34,557 bases of DNA from Halieaceae bacterium. Its GTDB lineage: Bacteria > Pseudomonadota > Gammaproteobacteria > Pseudomonadales > Halieaceae. Positions 8,114 to 15,650 of this stretch are shown piece by piece. A model generated the notes under the pieces. The model searched no databases and was not told the DNA's origin. It saw only the letters and a program-made list of their open reading frames with translations. The stretch is taken from assembly GCA_902631395.1 (NCBI GenBank), contig CACOYM010000019.1, positions 1 through 34,557 of the forward strand, in the 5' to 3' direction. Both the position numbers and the translations under genes were made by a program. Position 1 is the stretch's first letter. Each line of letters begins with the position of its first letter.

Positions 8114-8805
8114 GCAACGAACCTTCCCTAACAAAAAGAGACATATTAGAAGCGGCTTCGGCACGGATCACCGACTCCAATTTAGATCAACTTGTTGAGG
8201 GTCATTTTGCGACCCTGCGATTGCATGACGATCTTGATCTGATAGAGGGCCTCGATACCGCTAAGGATTGGCTACTAGGTAATCGCTCTAAGCTCAACAT
8301 CAAGAGCTACAACCCAGATATCAATGCGTCAGAGATTGAGCAGCAACTGTCAGAGTCACATCTGCGGACCATTCAGGCAGAGGATGCTCATCGCTTCGTT
8401 GCAGGGCACGATGCTAACCAAATCAAATTTGGAAACGTTAGGTTCAGCGAGCTGACCAGAATACTCGCGGTGACGCTTGAGAGACTATTAGAACCCCGCA
8501 GAGTGATGAGGCTCTTCCAGAGCGGGCGGAATTGGTACCCTCCAAACGGATACATGGGGTGGCACACGAACGCAAATGTGCAAGGATTCAGACTTTATTG
8601 CAGCCACACTCCTGTCGCTGAGCAGTCTTATTTTCGCTACTTAGATCCGGCAACTAATCAGATAGAGACCAGCTGGGACAGTTCGGGCTGGAATTTTAGG
8701 TGCTTCAGAACAGACCTAGAGCCACTATGGCACTGCGTCTACTCCCGAACAGATCGTATAAGTTTCGGTTACGGCCTGATGTTTCCCGTTGACACTGCGA
8801 GATAA
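8110..8805 (+). CDS. putative 2OG-Fe(II) oxygenase-like protein with HxN variant
   Basis: A 231-residue soluble protein. Residues 143-222 look like the core of a double-stranded beta-helix oxygenase: YPPNGYMGWHTN gives H152 and N154 where the usual HxD is expected. H208 in PLWHCVYS could be the distal metal ligand, and R213 or R216 in SRTDRISFGYG could bind 2-oxoglutarate. To my eye the YPPNGYMGWHTN motif resembles uncharacterised 2OG-oxygenase-like proteins of marine bacteria and phages. The first 110 residues match nothing I recognise. Asn in place of the metal Asp may mean weak, altered or no iron binding. A hairpin terminator follows 85 bases after the stop, so it probably ends its transcription unit. 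Confidence 0.6.
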   Translation: MSNEPSLTKRDILEAASARITDSNLDQLVEGHFATLRLHDDLDLIEGLDTAKDWLLGNRSKLNIKSYNPDINASEIEQQLSESHLRTIQAEDAHRFVAGHDANQIKFGNVRFSELTRILAVTLERLLEPRRVMRLFQSGRNWYPPNGYMGWHTNANVQGFRLYCSHTPVAEQSYFRYLDPATNQIETSWDSSGWNFRCFRTDLEPLWHCVYSRTDRISFGYGLMFPVDTAR

Positions 8806-8889
8806 GCACGCGCCGGGGCTTTTGCCGCGACACCTCCTAAAGGCTGCGTCAATTCAGAGCAGTCTGACATAACACTAAACCATACATAG

Positions 8890-8912
8890 CCCTGCCAAAT
8901 GGCAGGGTTCTC
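8890..8912 (+). terminator. Rho-independent terminator candidate after the 8110 gene
   Basis: CCCTGCC (8890-8896) pairs with GGCAGGG (8901-8907) around an AAAT loop, followed by TTCTC. The T tract is weak. It lies 85 bases after the stop at 8805 and two bases before the end of the minus-strand ORF at 8915, so it could serve both directions. Confidence 0.55.
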
Positions 8913-8914
8913 AT

Positions 8915-9243
8915 CTATGGCAATTTAGCGACGCGGGGAAGTAAGTCTGGTGGGAACTGTGTTAGCAACCTCTTTACCGCCGTGATGGTGAGCCCCTTAC
9001 GGTCGTCCTCGAAACTTTTGTTCTCGGGCCATTGGCCTGCCGCACCGCGCCGGGCAATGCTGCCAGACTGAATGCCTATCAGATCAAGTACGACGGTACC
9101 GCCCTTATCGCTTTCGACGTACCGCCGGAAGTAATAGCCGATCCTAACAGAAAGTCCATAGCTTCCAGCCACCAACCGCGGTGTATGCCCTACTCTTGGC
9201 TGCTGAGTTTTTTTATCTGCCGCTTGATTACCTCATAGTTCAC
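8915..9243 (-). pseudogene. small gene of unknown function split by a -1 frame change at an A7 tract
   Basis: Read on the minus strand, a GTG at 9243 opens MNYEVIKRQIKKLSSQE and stops at TAG. Seven A residues (plus-strand T at 9208-9214) sit in the middle, arranged as codons ATA AAA AAA. Shifting back one base after this tract continues without a stop through residues such as TQQPRVGHTPRL and SYGLSVRIGYYFRRYV to the TAG at 8915, giving about 109 residues. The downstream part alone would have to start at TTG 9175. No family is recognised; the protein is basic and soluble. It is either a gene broken by loss of one A, a homopolymer sequencing error, or programmed -1 frameshifting. Bases 9244-9510 hold nothing convincing. 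Confidence 0.4.
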
Positions 9244-9510
9244 CCCAAATTCTGCCTATCCGCGCGGTGACTCGCGGAAACCTTCTAGCATCAGCTCCTA
9301 AGACGTCTTGTGGCGGGCGGGCTGATCACAACTTTTATATCGGCCGTACTGGCTTTTTCGCGTGATGTGATAATCGTCGTCACAACGGCAGGTTTTGAAA
9401 AAGGCAAAAGGAAAGTTCTGATCATAATCCGACTCTTTGGTGGGCGTTTAGGCGCAGCTAGCGAGTGCCGGACGAACCAGCGTGCCACCTTACCGCGATG
9501 GACGTCCAGT

Positions 9511-10920
9511 TTACTCTGGCGACGCCCTGAAACTCACATCACTGTCGGCCACGAGCCATGCAAAGACCGCAAAGGCCGCAACATTCTGATCCAGCGATTC
9601 GGCATCAAGCTTGTCTACCGTATCGTCTGCCGTATGATGCAGATCAAAATAGTCTCGCCCGTCCTGATGCAGCCGGAGTGTGGGCACGCCCGCCGCAATC
9701 AACGGATACAGATCTGGTCCACCACCTGGCTGGTCGTCACTTCCCGGTGCGATACCAATTGGGGCAAGCAGTCGAGCGATTTCGGCAAATAGCTTGTCAC
9801 CCTCCTCGGTCTGGCTGTCTGCAGTAATCTTCCAAATCCTGCCGCCACCAAAATCACTTTCTGACCCAATCACATGTTGCCCGAGCTTGGCCGCGTGTCG
9901 CTTTCGGTACTCACTAGCCCCCAGCAAACCGACCTCCTCGGCGCCCCACAGTACTAATCGAATGGTCCGTCGTGGCGCCAAACCAGAATCTTTTATCAGT
10001 TCCAGCGCGGCCATGGTGATACCCACACCCGCGCCATCATCAATGGCACCCGTACCGAGATCCCAGCTATCTAGATGGGCGCCGATTACCACGATTTCTT
10101 CAGGTGTCTCACGACCCACCACTTCCGCAATCACGTTGCCTGATTCGGCCGCACGGAGCTCAGAGCTGTTCACGTTGATTCGAACCGAGAGTGCTTTACC
10201 CGACGCAGCAATCCGCTCAAGCTGGTCAGCATCTGGGTTGGACAGTGCCAATGCCGGGATCCGCGGCATGTCCTCTCTGTAACGCAGGGAACCCGTGTGT
10301 GGAAAACGATGACTGTCGGTACCCACCGAACGGATCAGATACCCCGTCGCGCCTTTGCTGGCCGCGATGCTGGGTCCTGCGGTGCGAGCCTTATTGAAAT
10401 ACCCATAGGATGAGCCATCCTGAGTCCGCTGCATGGCATGCCCCACATAAGCAATGCGACCCGCAAGGCTACCTTCTGGCGCCCGCTTTAATTCGTCTAG
10501 GGTCTCAAACATCGAGACTTCCGCAACCAAACCATTTTCCTCAGTGGAGACTGAGCCACCCAAGGCTGTGACTGCGAGAGGCTGAGCATACGGCGCCACT
10601 ATCTCAGCACTCTCTGCGTGCCGCTTCCACGCGTCCATCACGAAGTATTCGGTGCGAACATTGGCGAACCCTTTTTCAGTGAGGGCATTGACAGCCCAAG
10701 CGCGGGCTCGAGATTCCGCCTCAGTACCCGCCAACCGCGGCCCGACCTCGGTAGTCAGCGAAGTCACAATTGCCATGGCATTACTTCCCGCCAGTGCCTG
10801 CTTACGAAGCAACTCCGCATGCGCAAGGCTCTCACGCGACGGCACTTGCGCCGTTGTGACATTTGCACCGAAACAAAACACAACTGCGAGCAAAAGTAAT
10901 CGAAACACTTTGATGTCCAT
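9511..10920 (-). CDS. secreted M28 family metallopeptidase (carboxypeptidase Q-like)
   Basis: A 469-residue exported zinc peptidase. Residues 1-24 form a signal peptide ending near TTAQ, so it works in the periplasm or outside the cell. A PA-type insert occupies about 120-250. The zinc ligands of M28 are all visible: H282 (GAHLDSW), D294 or D295 (AIDDGAG), the Glu pair E328-E329 (GAEEVGL), D356 (ESDFGGG) and H429 (DLHHTADD). The layout fits carboxypeptidase Q-like dipeptidases that release amino acids from peptides, supporting scavenging of organic nitrogen. It lies 50 bases downstream of the flavin oxidoreductase on the same strand, but has its own exported function. Substrate preference cannot be read here. 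Confidence 0.93.
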   Translation of the reverse strand: MDIKVFRLLLLAVVFCFGANVTTAQVPSRESLAHAELLRKQALAGSNAMAIVTSLTTEVGPRLAGTEAESRARAWAVNALTEKGFANVRTEYFVMDAWKRHAESAEIVAPYAQPLAVTALGGSVSTEENGLVAEVSMFETLDELKRAPEGSLAGRIAYVGHAMQRTQDGSSYGYFNKARTAGPSIAASKGATGYLIRSVGTDSHRFPHTGSLRYREDMPRIPALALSNPDADQLERIAASGKALSVRINVNSSELRAAESGNVIAEVVGRETPEEIVVIGAHLDSWDLGTGAIDDGAGVGITMAALELIKDSGLAPRRTIRLVLWGAEEVGLLGASEYRKRHAAKLGQHVIGSESDFGGGRIWKITADSQTEEGDKLFAEIARLLAPIGIAPGSDDQPGGGPDLYPLIAAGVPTLRLHQDGRDYFDLHHTADDTVDKLDAESLDQNVAAFAVFAWLVADSDVSFRASPE

Positions 10921-10970
10921 TCAGACGAAGCCTCTACTGACGCACCGAGAGAGCTCTAATTCGCCAGATA

Positions 10971-12281
10971 TCACGTCGTTGCCCTTAGCGCCTCTCCAAC
11001 TAACGCTTTGCGTTCCCGGAGCCACACATTCGCCGCCTTGGTTTGTGCTTTAGTCGCCGCCATGACACCCATATTGACCCGAGTAGTGCCACTCTCACCC
11101 AGCGCCGCAATTTGCTCATAGAACCAATACTGGGTAGCAAAAGCACCAATGGTCCGGAGCAACTTGATACCGTTCAAAAAGCTAAGCGCCCTTGGAAGCA
11201 AAGAGAGGGCATCCTCAAAACGAGGGAGCTCACTGAGACCATTAAGCAACTGTGTGGGCGCGTCGGTCATGACGCACATAGGGCGCCCTATACCGATCAT
11301 ATCGGCGCAGCCCGTTTCTAACGCGGCGTCCATCGCGTCGAGCCGTCGCAACCCTCCTGTAACCATGAGTGGGATATTGATTTCCCGGCGCATGGCCTCT
11401 GCGAAATCCACGAAATAAGCTTCGCGTGCGCGCGTCGAGGCTGCAACTGACTGTTCCTCTACCGGCTCCATGCCTTCAAGGTTGAGCAACCGAGGTTGCT
11501 CGTAAGTACCGCCCGATATCTCTATCAGGTCAATACTGGCTGCTTCCAACCACTTCGCAACCTGCAGGCTTTCGTCAAAATCAAAACCGCCACGCTGGAA
11601 GTCGGCACTATTCAGTTTAACAGCGATGGGTAACCGTGGCCCGACCATAGCGCGCACATTCGCCACGCAGGACAACAACAGGCGCGCACGATTTTCTAGC
11701 GGTCCGCCCCACTGGTCTGTTCGCTGATTACTGCGAGGACTTAAGAACTGAGACAATAGATACCCATGTGCCGCGTGCAACTGCACACCCGTAAACCCTG
11801 CGTCGACCAAAACCTTTGCACAACGAGCAAAACCGGCAATCACTGCCTCAATGTCGTCTTCTGACATCGGCTCGGGTTCACCAAACTGGCCGCCTGGCAG
11901 GGTCAATTTTACCGCTGACGGTGCTTTAGGTCGGGGGTTCACAATTTTCTGGCACTGCCGACCGGCATGGCTGATTTGCGCCCAAAAATGATTGCCGGCG
12001 CGCGTGCCTGCACTTGCCCAGGCTTTTAGCGCCTCCTTAGCGGCTTCTGACGGCTCTGAATCGACGATGACATTGCCCGGACGCTCCAGATGATACCCGT
12101 CAATCTGAACGTTTCCAGACAACAACAAGCCCGCGCCACCGTCACTCCAAATACCATAAAGGCGCTTCAGGGCCTCAGTGGCCATACCCGAAGGATCAGC
12201 TAGCCCCTCAGTCATAGCCGCTTTACACAACCGATTGCGGAGTTCGGCGCCACATGGCAGGGTCAGTGGATCTTCGATCAT
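10971..12281 (-). CDS. NADH:flavin oxidoreductase / old yellow enzyme family protein
   Basis: A 436-residue FMN-dependent TIM-barrel enzyme. RNRLCKAAMTEGLAD at the N-terminus, the substrate-binding HAAHGYLLSQFLSPRSNQR segment (about 168-186) and the phosphate-binding MVTGGLRR and MIGIGRPM stretches are all present. It has no iron-sulfur or second flavin domain, so it is the single-domain type that reduces activated C=C bonds with NAD(P)H. The C-terminal 60 residues extend beyond the barrel and contain LLRTIGAFATQYWFYEQ, a tail seen in a subgroup of these enzymes. The start is ATG at 12281. The natural substrate is not evident; the context gives no pathway. Confidence 0.92.
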   Translation of the reverse strand: MIEDPLTLPCGAELRNRLCKAAMTEGLADPSGMATEALKRLYGIWSDGGAGLLLSGNVQIDGYHLERPGNVIVDSEPSEAAKEALKAWASAGTRAGNHFWAQISHAGRQCQKIVNPRPKAPSAVKLTLPGGQFGEPEPMSEDDIEAVIAGFARCAKVLVDAGFTGVQLHAAHGYLLSQFLSPRSNQRTDQWGGPLENRARLLLSCVANVRAMVGPRLPIAVKLNSADFQRGGFDFDESLQVAKWLEAASIDLIEISGGTYEQPRLLNLEGMEPVEEQSVAASTRAREAYFVDFAEAMRREINIPLMVTGGLRRLDAMDAALETGCADMIGIGRPMCVMTDAPTQLLNGLSELPRFEDALSLLPRALSFLNGIKLLRTIGAFATQYWFYEQIAALGESGTTRVNMGVMAATKAQTKAANVWLRERKALVGEALRATT

Positions 12282-12847
12282 CGGAATCGCTTCTTAGATA
12301 ATTCTCTTAAAGTTATGTTTAGCAACGATATTCTATTTTTTTTCGGCCCTTAACCGAAGCTAAAATTCTCTCCCAGCAGTCCTCGATGCAAGGAGGTAAC
12401 ACCTTGGCGATGCCGGTATCGGTGCGCTAATTTTAGGGCAGTGTCATATGTGTACTCCTCATCTAAGTTATCTACGAGCAGCTATGTCGCTGATGCTAGG
12501 TTTAACATGAAATCAATCTGTTCGCAGTTGGCAACTTGGCGGGCAACGAAGAGTGCTACCCGGTGACAGATCAACCATGACTCCCGTCCTGCCGGGCTTT
12601 CGGGGAAATTTAGTCACCACAACAAAACATATCGCTTGCCTAATCGCATTTTTTTTGCGGACAGCTTTAGACTTTTGGGACTTCAATGACGCCGAAATGT
12701 GACGGCGTATCCAGCAGCGCAAATACCCCGGACGGATGCCGATGTTTGAGCTTCGGATTTGTGTGCGGTAATACCGCTGAGGGAACCGAAACATACCCTG
12801 AGCAGTCCCAATTTGGGACGCCACGCATAAAAGACGGAGTATTCACT
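12282..12847. other. 566-base intergenic region between divergent genes
   Basis: This space should hold the promoters of the oxidoreductase (minus) and of the SIMPL-domain gene (plus). An AT-rich stretch lies at 12290-12370, next to the oxidoreductase. A short minus-strand frame covers 12513-12824 and has a plausible C-terminal composition, but it lacks a ribosome-binding site and a recognisable family, so I do not call it a gene. No repeats or clear terminators were found. Confidence 0.4.
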
Positions 12848-13558
12848 ATGGCAAAAGCCGGTTTTCAAAGGAACGTTTTGTTGTTGTTAGTCTTCTCAGT
12901 AGCAATGTTCTCAGCCTGCTTGGGAGCGCAGACGCTCTCAGTAGAAGGCAAAGGCACGGTAGAGATAGCGCCTGAATATGCGCGCATCAGTGCGTCGGTC
13001 AGTCACACTGCTGATAGCGCGCCGGTGGCACAGGCGACGGTAGATCGAATCGTGTCAAAGCTGCTGGCTGGCATATCAGAGTTGCCAGTCGATGCCAGCA
13101 GTATTGATGCGGGAAAAATCAACATCCAGCCGAGGTATCGATGGAGCCCACGCTTGAAGACACAGGAATTTCAGGGCTACGAGGCAACCCGAGTGCTTGG
13201 TTTTAGACTGATCTCGCTGGAATCGCTTGGCGAGACTCTGCAGATGCTTTCCGAACAAGGCGCCACGGCAGTTCAACCACCTCAATATGGCAGTGCTCGG
13301 ACCGATGATGCTCGAAGCCGGGCGCTCGTCATTGCCTACGACAACGCCAAACTTGATGCTAACAGCTTAGCCTCGGCGGCCGGCCTAGCTCTGGGCCCAC
13401 CTGCTAAAATCAGTGTAGGTTCCCAAAGGCCACCTATTTTCCGACCAGCCCATCGCGCCGCCCCGGTAGCTATGGACGCTGAGATTGCGCCACGCTATGA
13501 ACCGGGCCAGCTATCGGTATCCGCGACTGTGTCTGTCGTTTTTTCTGCATCTCAATGA
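12848..13558 (+). CDS. secreted SIMPL (DUF541) domain protein
   Basis: A 236-residue exported protein. Residues 1-27 form a signal peptide (FQRNVLLLLVFSVAMFSA) ending near LGAQ. The rest is one SIMPL/DUF541 domain beginning with LSVEGKGTVEIAPEYARIS and ending with the typical LSVSATVSVVFS strand; family members include E. coli YggE and BP26. The family forms large rings, and YggE is linked to oxidative-stress tolerance; the molecular role is not established. The ATG at 12848 was preferred over an upstream in-frame start at 12686 because GGAG lies eight bases before it and the signal peptide begins there. It precedes yccA by 67 bases. Confidence 0.92.
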   Translation: MAKAGFQRNVLLLLVFSVAMFSACLGAQTLSVEGKGTVEIAPEYARISASVSHTADSAPVAQATVDRIVSKLLAGISELPVDASSIDAGKINIQPRYRWSPRLKTQEFQGYEATRVLGFRLISLESLGETLQMLSEQGATAVQPPQYGSARTDDARSRALVIAYDNAKLDANSLASAAGLALGPPAKISVGSQRPPIFRPAHRAAPVAMDAEIAPRYEPGQLSVSATVSVVFSASQ

Positions 13559-13563
13559 GGCAC

Positions 13564-13592
13564 TTGGATTCGTTCGCATTCGGCCCTATTAT
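13564..13592 (+). promoter_or_regulatory. possible sigma-70 promoter for yccA
   Basis: TTGGAT (13564-13569) and TATTAT (13587-13592) are separated by 17 bases. The -10 box matches the consensus in five of six positions; the -35 box matches only TTG. Transcription would start near 13599, about 27 bases before the yccA ATG. It begins right after the SIMPL stop codon, which suggests yccA has its own promoter. Confidence 0.45.
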
Positions 13593-13625
13593 TTGATGAG
13601 TAAAGGACACAAGGAAATATTCATT

Positions 13626-14309
13626 ATGAGTGAAAAGCCTGTTTTCTCTTCTGCAGCGACGATAGACCGCGCGGCGGGAATTGCCAGCACTAACAAAGTT
13701 TTAAGCAACACGTATTGGCTTTTGGGTCTGACCCTGGCGTTTAGCTCTCTCACAGCGACTTTGGCTGTCGTAGCTGACATGCCTCGAGGCATGGCGTTGG
13801 TCCTCATGATCGTAGGGTTTGCTTTGTTGTTCGTGGTCCATAAGATGGCTGACACGGCGAGAGGCCTACCCGCTATTTTCGCGTTTACGGGTGTCTGGGG
13901 TGCCTCAATTGGCCCGATGCTGTCGTTTTATTTATCTATGAACAACGGCCCCACCATGGTGCTTCAAGCGTTGGCGGGGACGGCTTTGGTCTTTTTCTCA
14001 CTGTCAGCCTACGCGCTGAATACCAAGAAAGACTTTTCCTACTTAGGCGGATTCTTGATGACGGGCCTCATCATCGCTGTCGTTGCAATGATCGCCAACA
14101 TCTTTCTCGGCATTCCTGCGCTCTCGTTGACGCTGTCAGCAGTGGTTGTCATGATTATGGCGGGGCTAATTTTGTTCGATACCAGCCGAATCATCCACGG
14201 CGGTGAGACCAATTACATCCGCGCAACGGTAGGGCTCTACCTAAACATCTTCAACCTTTTCGTCCATCTGCTCCACCTGATCGCGGTATTCACAGGCGGA
14301 GATGACTGA
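13626..14309 (+). CDS. yccA: YccA-like Bax inhibitor-1 family inner-membrane protein
   Basis: A 227-residue protein with about seven membrane helices, nearly colinear with E. coli YccA: NKVLSNTYWLLGLTLAFSS, the TALVFFSLSAYAL segment, the NIFLGIPALSLTLSAV stretch and the near-identical IIHGGETNYIRATVGLYL motif at the C-terminus. In E. coli YccA is a substrate and modulator of the FtsH protease and protects SecY from degradation. The ATG at 13626 follows AAGGAAA; an upstream in-frame start at 13485 would overlap the SIMPL gene and is unlikely. Its position just before the tus operon matches the yccA-tusE neighbourhood of enterobacteria. A strong terminator follows 19 bases after the stop. Confidence 0.95.
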   Translation: MSEKPVFSSAATIDRAAGIASTNKVLSNTYWLLGLTLAFSSLTATLAVVADMPRGMALVLMIVGFALLFVVHKMADTARGLPAIFAFTGVWGASIGPMLSFYLSMNNGPTMVLQALAGTALVFFSLSAYALNTKKDFSYLGGFLMTGLIIAVVAMIANIFLGIPALSLTLSAVVVMIMAGLILFDTSRIIHGGETNYIRATVGLYLNIFNLFVHLLHLIAVFTGGDD

Positions 14310-14327
14310 GCGCGTCACCGGCGCGTG

Positions 14328-14354
14328 AAAGCCCCGGCTTAGCCGGGGTTTTTT
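14328..14354 (+). terminator. Rho-independent terminator between yccA and tusD
   Basis: CCCCGGC (14332-14338) pairs with GCCGGGG (14342-14348) around TTA, extended by a G-U pair and by AAA pairing with the T run, and is followed by TTTTTT. It is one of the strongest terminators in the window. It ends only about 11 bases before the tusD ATG, so it also forms the end of the tusD leader. Confidence 0.88.
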
Positions 14355-14364
14355 GTTTTGATTT

Positions 14365-14688
14365 ATGGAATTCCTACTGATCATTCGGACCCGACCTGAA
14401 GATGCGGAGAGATGGCAGCAAGCTCAACGCTTTATCGAGACCGCGAGCAGCATGGGACATTCTGTTATTCAATGCTTCTTTCAAAGCGAAGGGGTGATGT
14501 CCGCCGTGCTCCCCGAAGCTAAAAAGGGCTGGGTTAGGTTGGCTGAGGAGACTGGCGCAGAGCTGCTACTCTGCAGCCAAGCTGCAGAAAACTTCGGGAT
14601 TACGGCCAACTTACCCTTCGCGATAGGCGGGCTTGGCGCCCTGATTGAGGCCGGCGTAAGGGCCGACAGGGTCATCAGTTTTGTCTGA
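14365..14688 (+). CDS. tusD: sulfurtransferase TusD (DsrE family)
   Basis: TusD is the catalytic subunit of the TusBCD complex, which accepts sulfur from TusA as a persulfide and hands it to TusE for 2-thiouridine synthesis at tRNA position 34. The 107-residue protein starts MEFLLIIRTRPED, has the conserved Cys C70 in AELLLCSQAAENFGI, matching Cys78 of E. coli, and ends with the family GGLGALIEAGV...DRVISF segment. The gene order D-C-B-E is standard. The start ATG has no proper ribosome-binding site and lies directly after a terminator hairpin, so expression may depend on read-through or a promoter I cannot see. The stop overlaps the TTG start of tusC by eight bases. Confidence 0.92.
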   Translation: MEFLLIIRTRPEDAERWQQAQRFIETASSMGHSVIQCFFQSEGVMSAVLPEAKKGWVRLAEETGAELLLCSQAAENFGITANLPFAIGGLGALIEAGVRADRVISFV

Positions 14689-15037
14689 CAGCCCTGACAC
14701 CGCTTGCGTTCGAAAGTGGTTGCTGTTGTTATCTGGGGCTGGCGACATCAGCCTGCGGGCGGGTACTGATCTGGCGCTGGCGGCCGGCGCATTCGGGCAG
14801 TCAGTAACATTGGTTCTCGCTGGAGATGCGCTCAAGCTGCTGTACTCGACAATAGAGGGTGACGATGCGTTGTGGCGGCTTCTTGGGTCACTTCCCTATT
14901 ACGATATCGAGTCGGTTCACGCGTTGCACGGAGGCGATACATCTCGCGCTTGGCGGGACGACCTCAACATCGTTGCCATGTCATACGCAGAGTGGCATGC
15001 AGCAGCGCTCGAGGCAGATATTTTGGTGCACTATTAA
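14681..15037 (+). CDS. tusC: TusC (DsrF family) subunit of the sulfur relay complex
   Basis: TusC is the non-catalytic structural subunit of the TusBCD heterohexamer. This 118-residue protein has the DsrE/F fold: a first strand WLLLLSGAG, then LRAGTDLALAAGAFGQSVTLV, and the LLGSLPYYDIESVHAL segment typical of TusC. It starts at TTG 14681, inside the end of tusD; another TTG at 14720 would remove 13 residues. Its TAA overlaps the tusB ATG (TAATG), so translation is coupled along the operon. The first ten residues are not conserved, so the exact start is uncertain. Confidence 0.88.
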   Translation: MSDSPDTACVRKWLLLLSGAGDISLRAGTDLALAAGAFGQSVTLVLAGDALKLLYSTIEGDDALWRLLGSLPYYDIESVHALHGGDTSRAWRDDLNIVAMSYAEWHAAALEADILVHY

Positions 15038-15306
15038 TGGTATTGCACATGCTTCACAGTAGCGGGCAGTTAGATGCTTGCCTAGCACTCCTATCTGAGC
15101 GAGATACTCTCTTAGTGATGGATCCCGGTATCATCGTGGCTGAATCCGGGCGCCTCAAAGATCTACCCTGCCCTGTCTCAGTGCTTTGCGAACCCTGCTC
15201 GGCATCTTCGGATGTGAGCGCGACTGTGATGACTGCAGCGCAGATCTCCGTCGCTGAATGGGTGGAATTAGTGTGTATTCACACTCACAATGTGGCATGG
15301 CGCTGA
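15037..15306 (+). CDS. tusB: TusB (DsrH family) subunit of the sulfur relay complex
   Basis: TusB completes the TusBCD complex. This 89-residue protein starts MVLHMLHSSGQLDACL, close to the MLHTLHRSP start of E. coli TusB, and ends HNVAWR where E. coli has QMAW. The middle LLSERDTLLVMDPGIIV is the DsrH strand-turn. A much longer frame reading upstream to 14872 exists, but that part overlaps tusC and is not TusB. The ATG at 15037 shares one base with the tusC stop. The end overlaps the start of tusE by ten bases. Confidence 0.9.
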   Translation: MVLHMLHSSGQLDACLALLSERDTLLVMDPGIIVAESGRLKDLPCPVSVLCEPCSASSDVSATVMTAAQISVAEWVELVCIHTHNVAWR

Positions 15307-15638
15307 GCGCGATGAGAGAGGGCATCCTTCAGCCACTCTGTGATGACAACGGCTTTTTAATTGAACGCGATGACTGGAACCCCGAGATCGCCGCAGCCTT
15401 TGCTAGAGAGGAGGGTATAGCGCTCACGGCTGCCCACTGGGAAATTTTGGAATGTCTGCGTGACTTTCATAGTGAATTCGGTGACTCACCTGCCAACCGA
15501 GCGTTAGTAAATTACGTCAAGGCCCATGTCGGCCGAGATCAGGGCACTAGTATCTACCTGATGAGCCTGTTTCCCGGCTCTCCCGCTCGAGTTGGCAGCC
15601 GCATTGCCGGCCTGCCGAAGCCCAAAAACTGCCTGTAA
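15297..15638 (+). CDS. tusE: TusE sulfur carrier (DsrC family, single conserved Cys)
   Basis: TusE takes the persulfide sulfur from TusD and presents it to MnmA on tRNA. The 113-residue protein has the family segments DDNGFLIERDDWNPEIA, LTAAHWEILECLRDFHSEF and the C-terminal RIAGLPKPKNCL, with the working Cys (C112) second from the end. The other Cys of true DsrC proteins, ten residues earlier, is absent (SRIAGL), so this is the tRNA-thiolation type and not part of dissimilatory sulfur oxidation. I chose ATG 15297; ATG 15312 is also possible. trmA follows 12 bases after the stop. Confidence 0.92.
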   Translation: MALSAMREGILQPLCDDNGFLIERDDWNPEIAAAFAREEGIALTAAHWEILECLRDFHSEFGDSPANRALVNYVKAHVGRDQGTSIYLMSLFPGSPARVGSRIAGLPKPKNCL

Positions 15639-15650
15639 TCCTCTGTGCAA

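Noticed and set aside
12513-12824. 103-codon minus-strand ORF between the flavin oxidoreductase and SIMPL genes
   Set aside because: It lacks a start signal, overlaps the likely SIMPL leader and shows no family features.
14872-15036. Upstream extension of tusB to 14872
   Set aside because: This part overlaps tusC in another frame; TusB starts at 15037 where the MVLHMLH start matches the family.
15297-15638. DsrC, implying dissimilatory sulfur oxidation
   Set aside because: Only the penultimate Cys is present; the second DsrC Cys is missing and no dsrAB genes are near.
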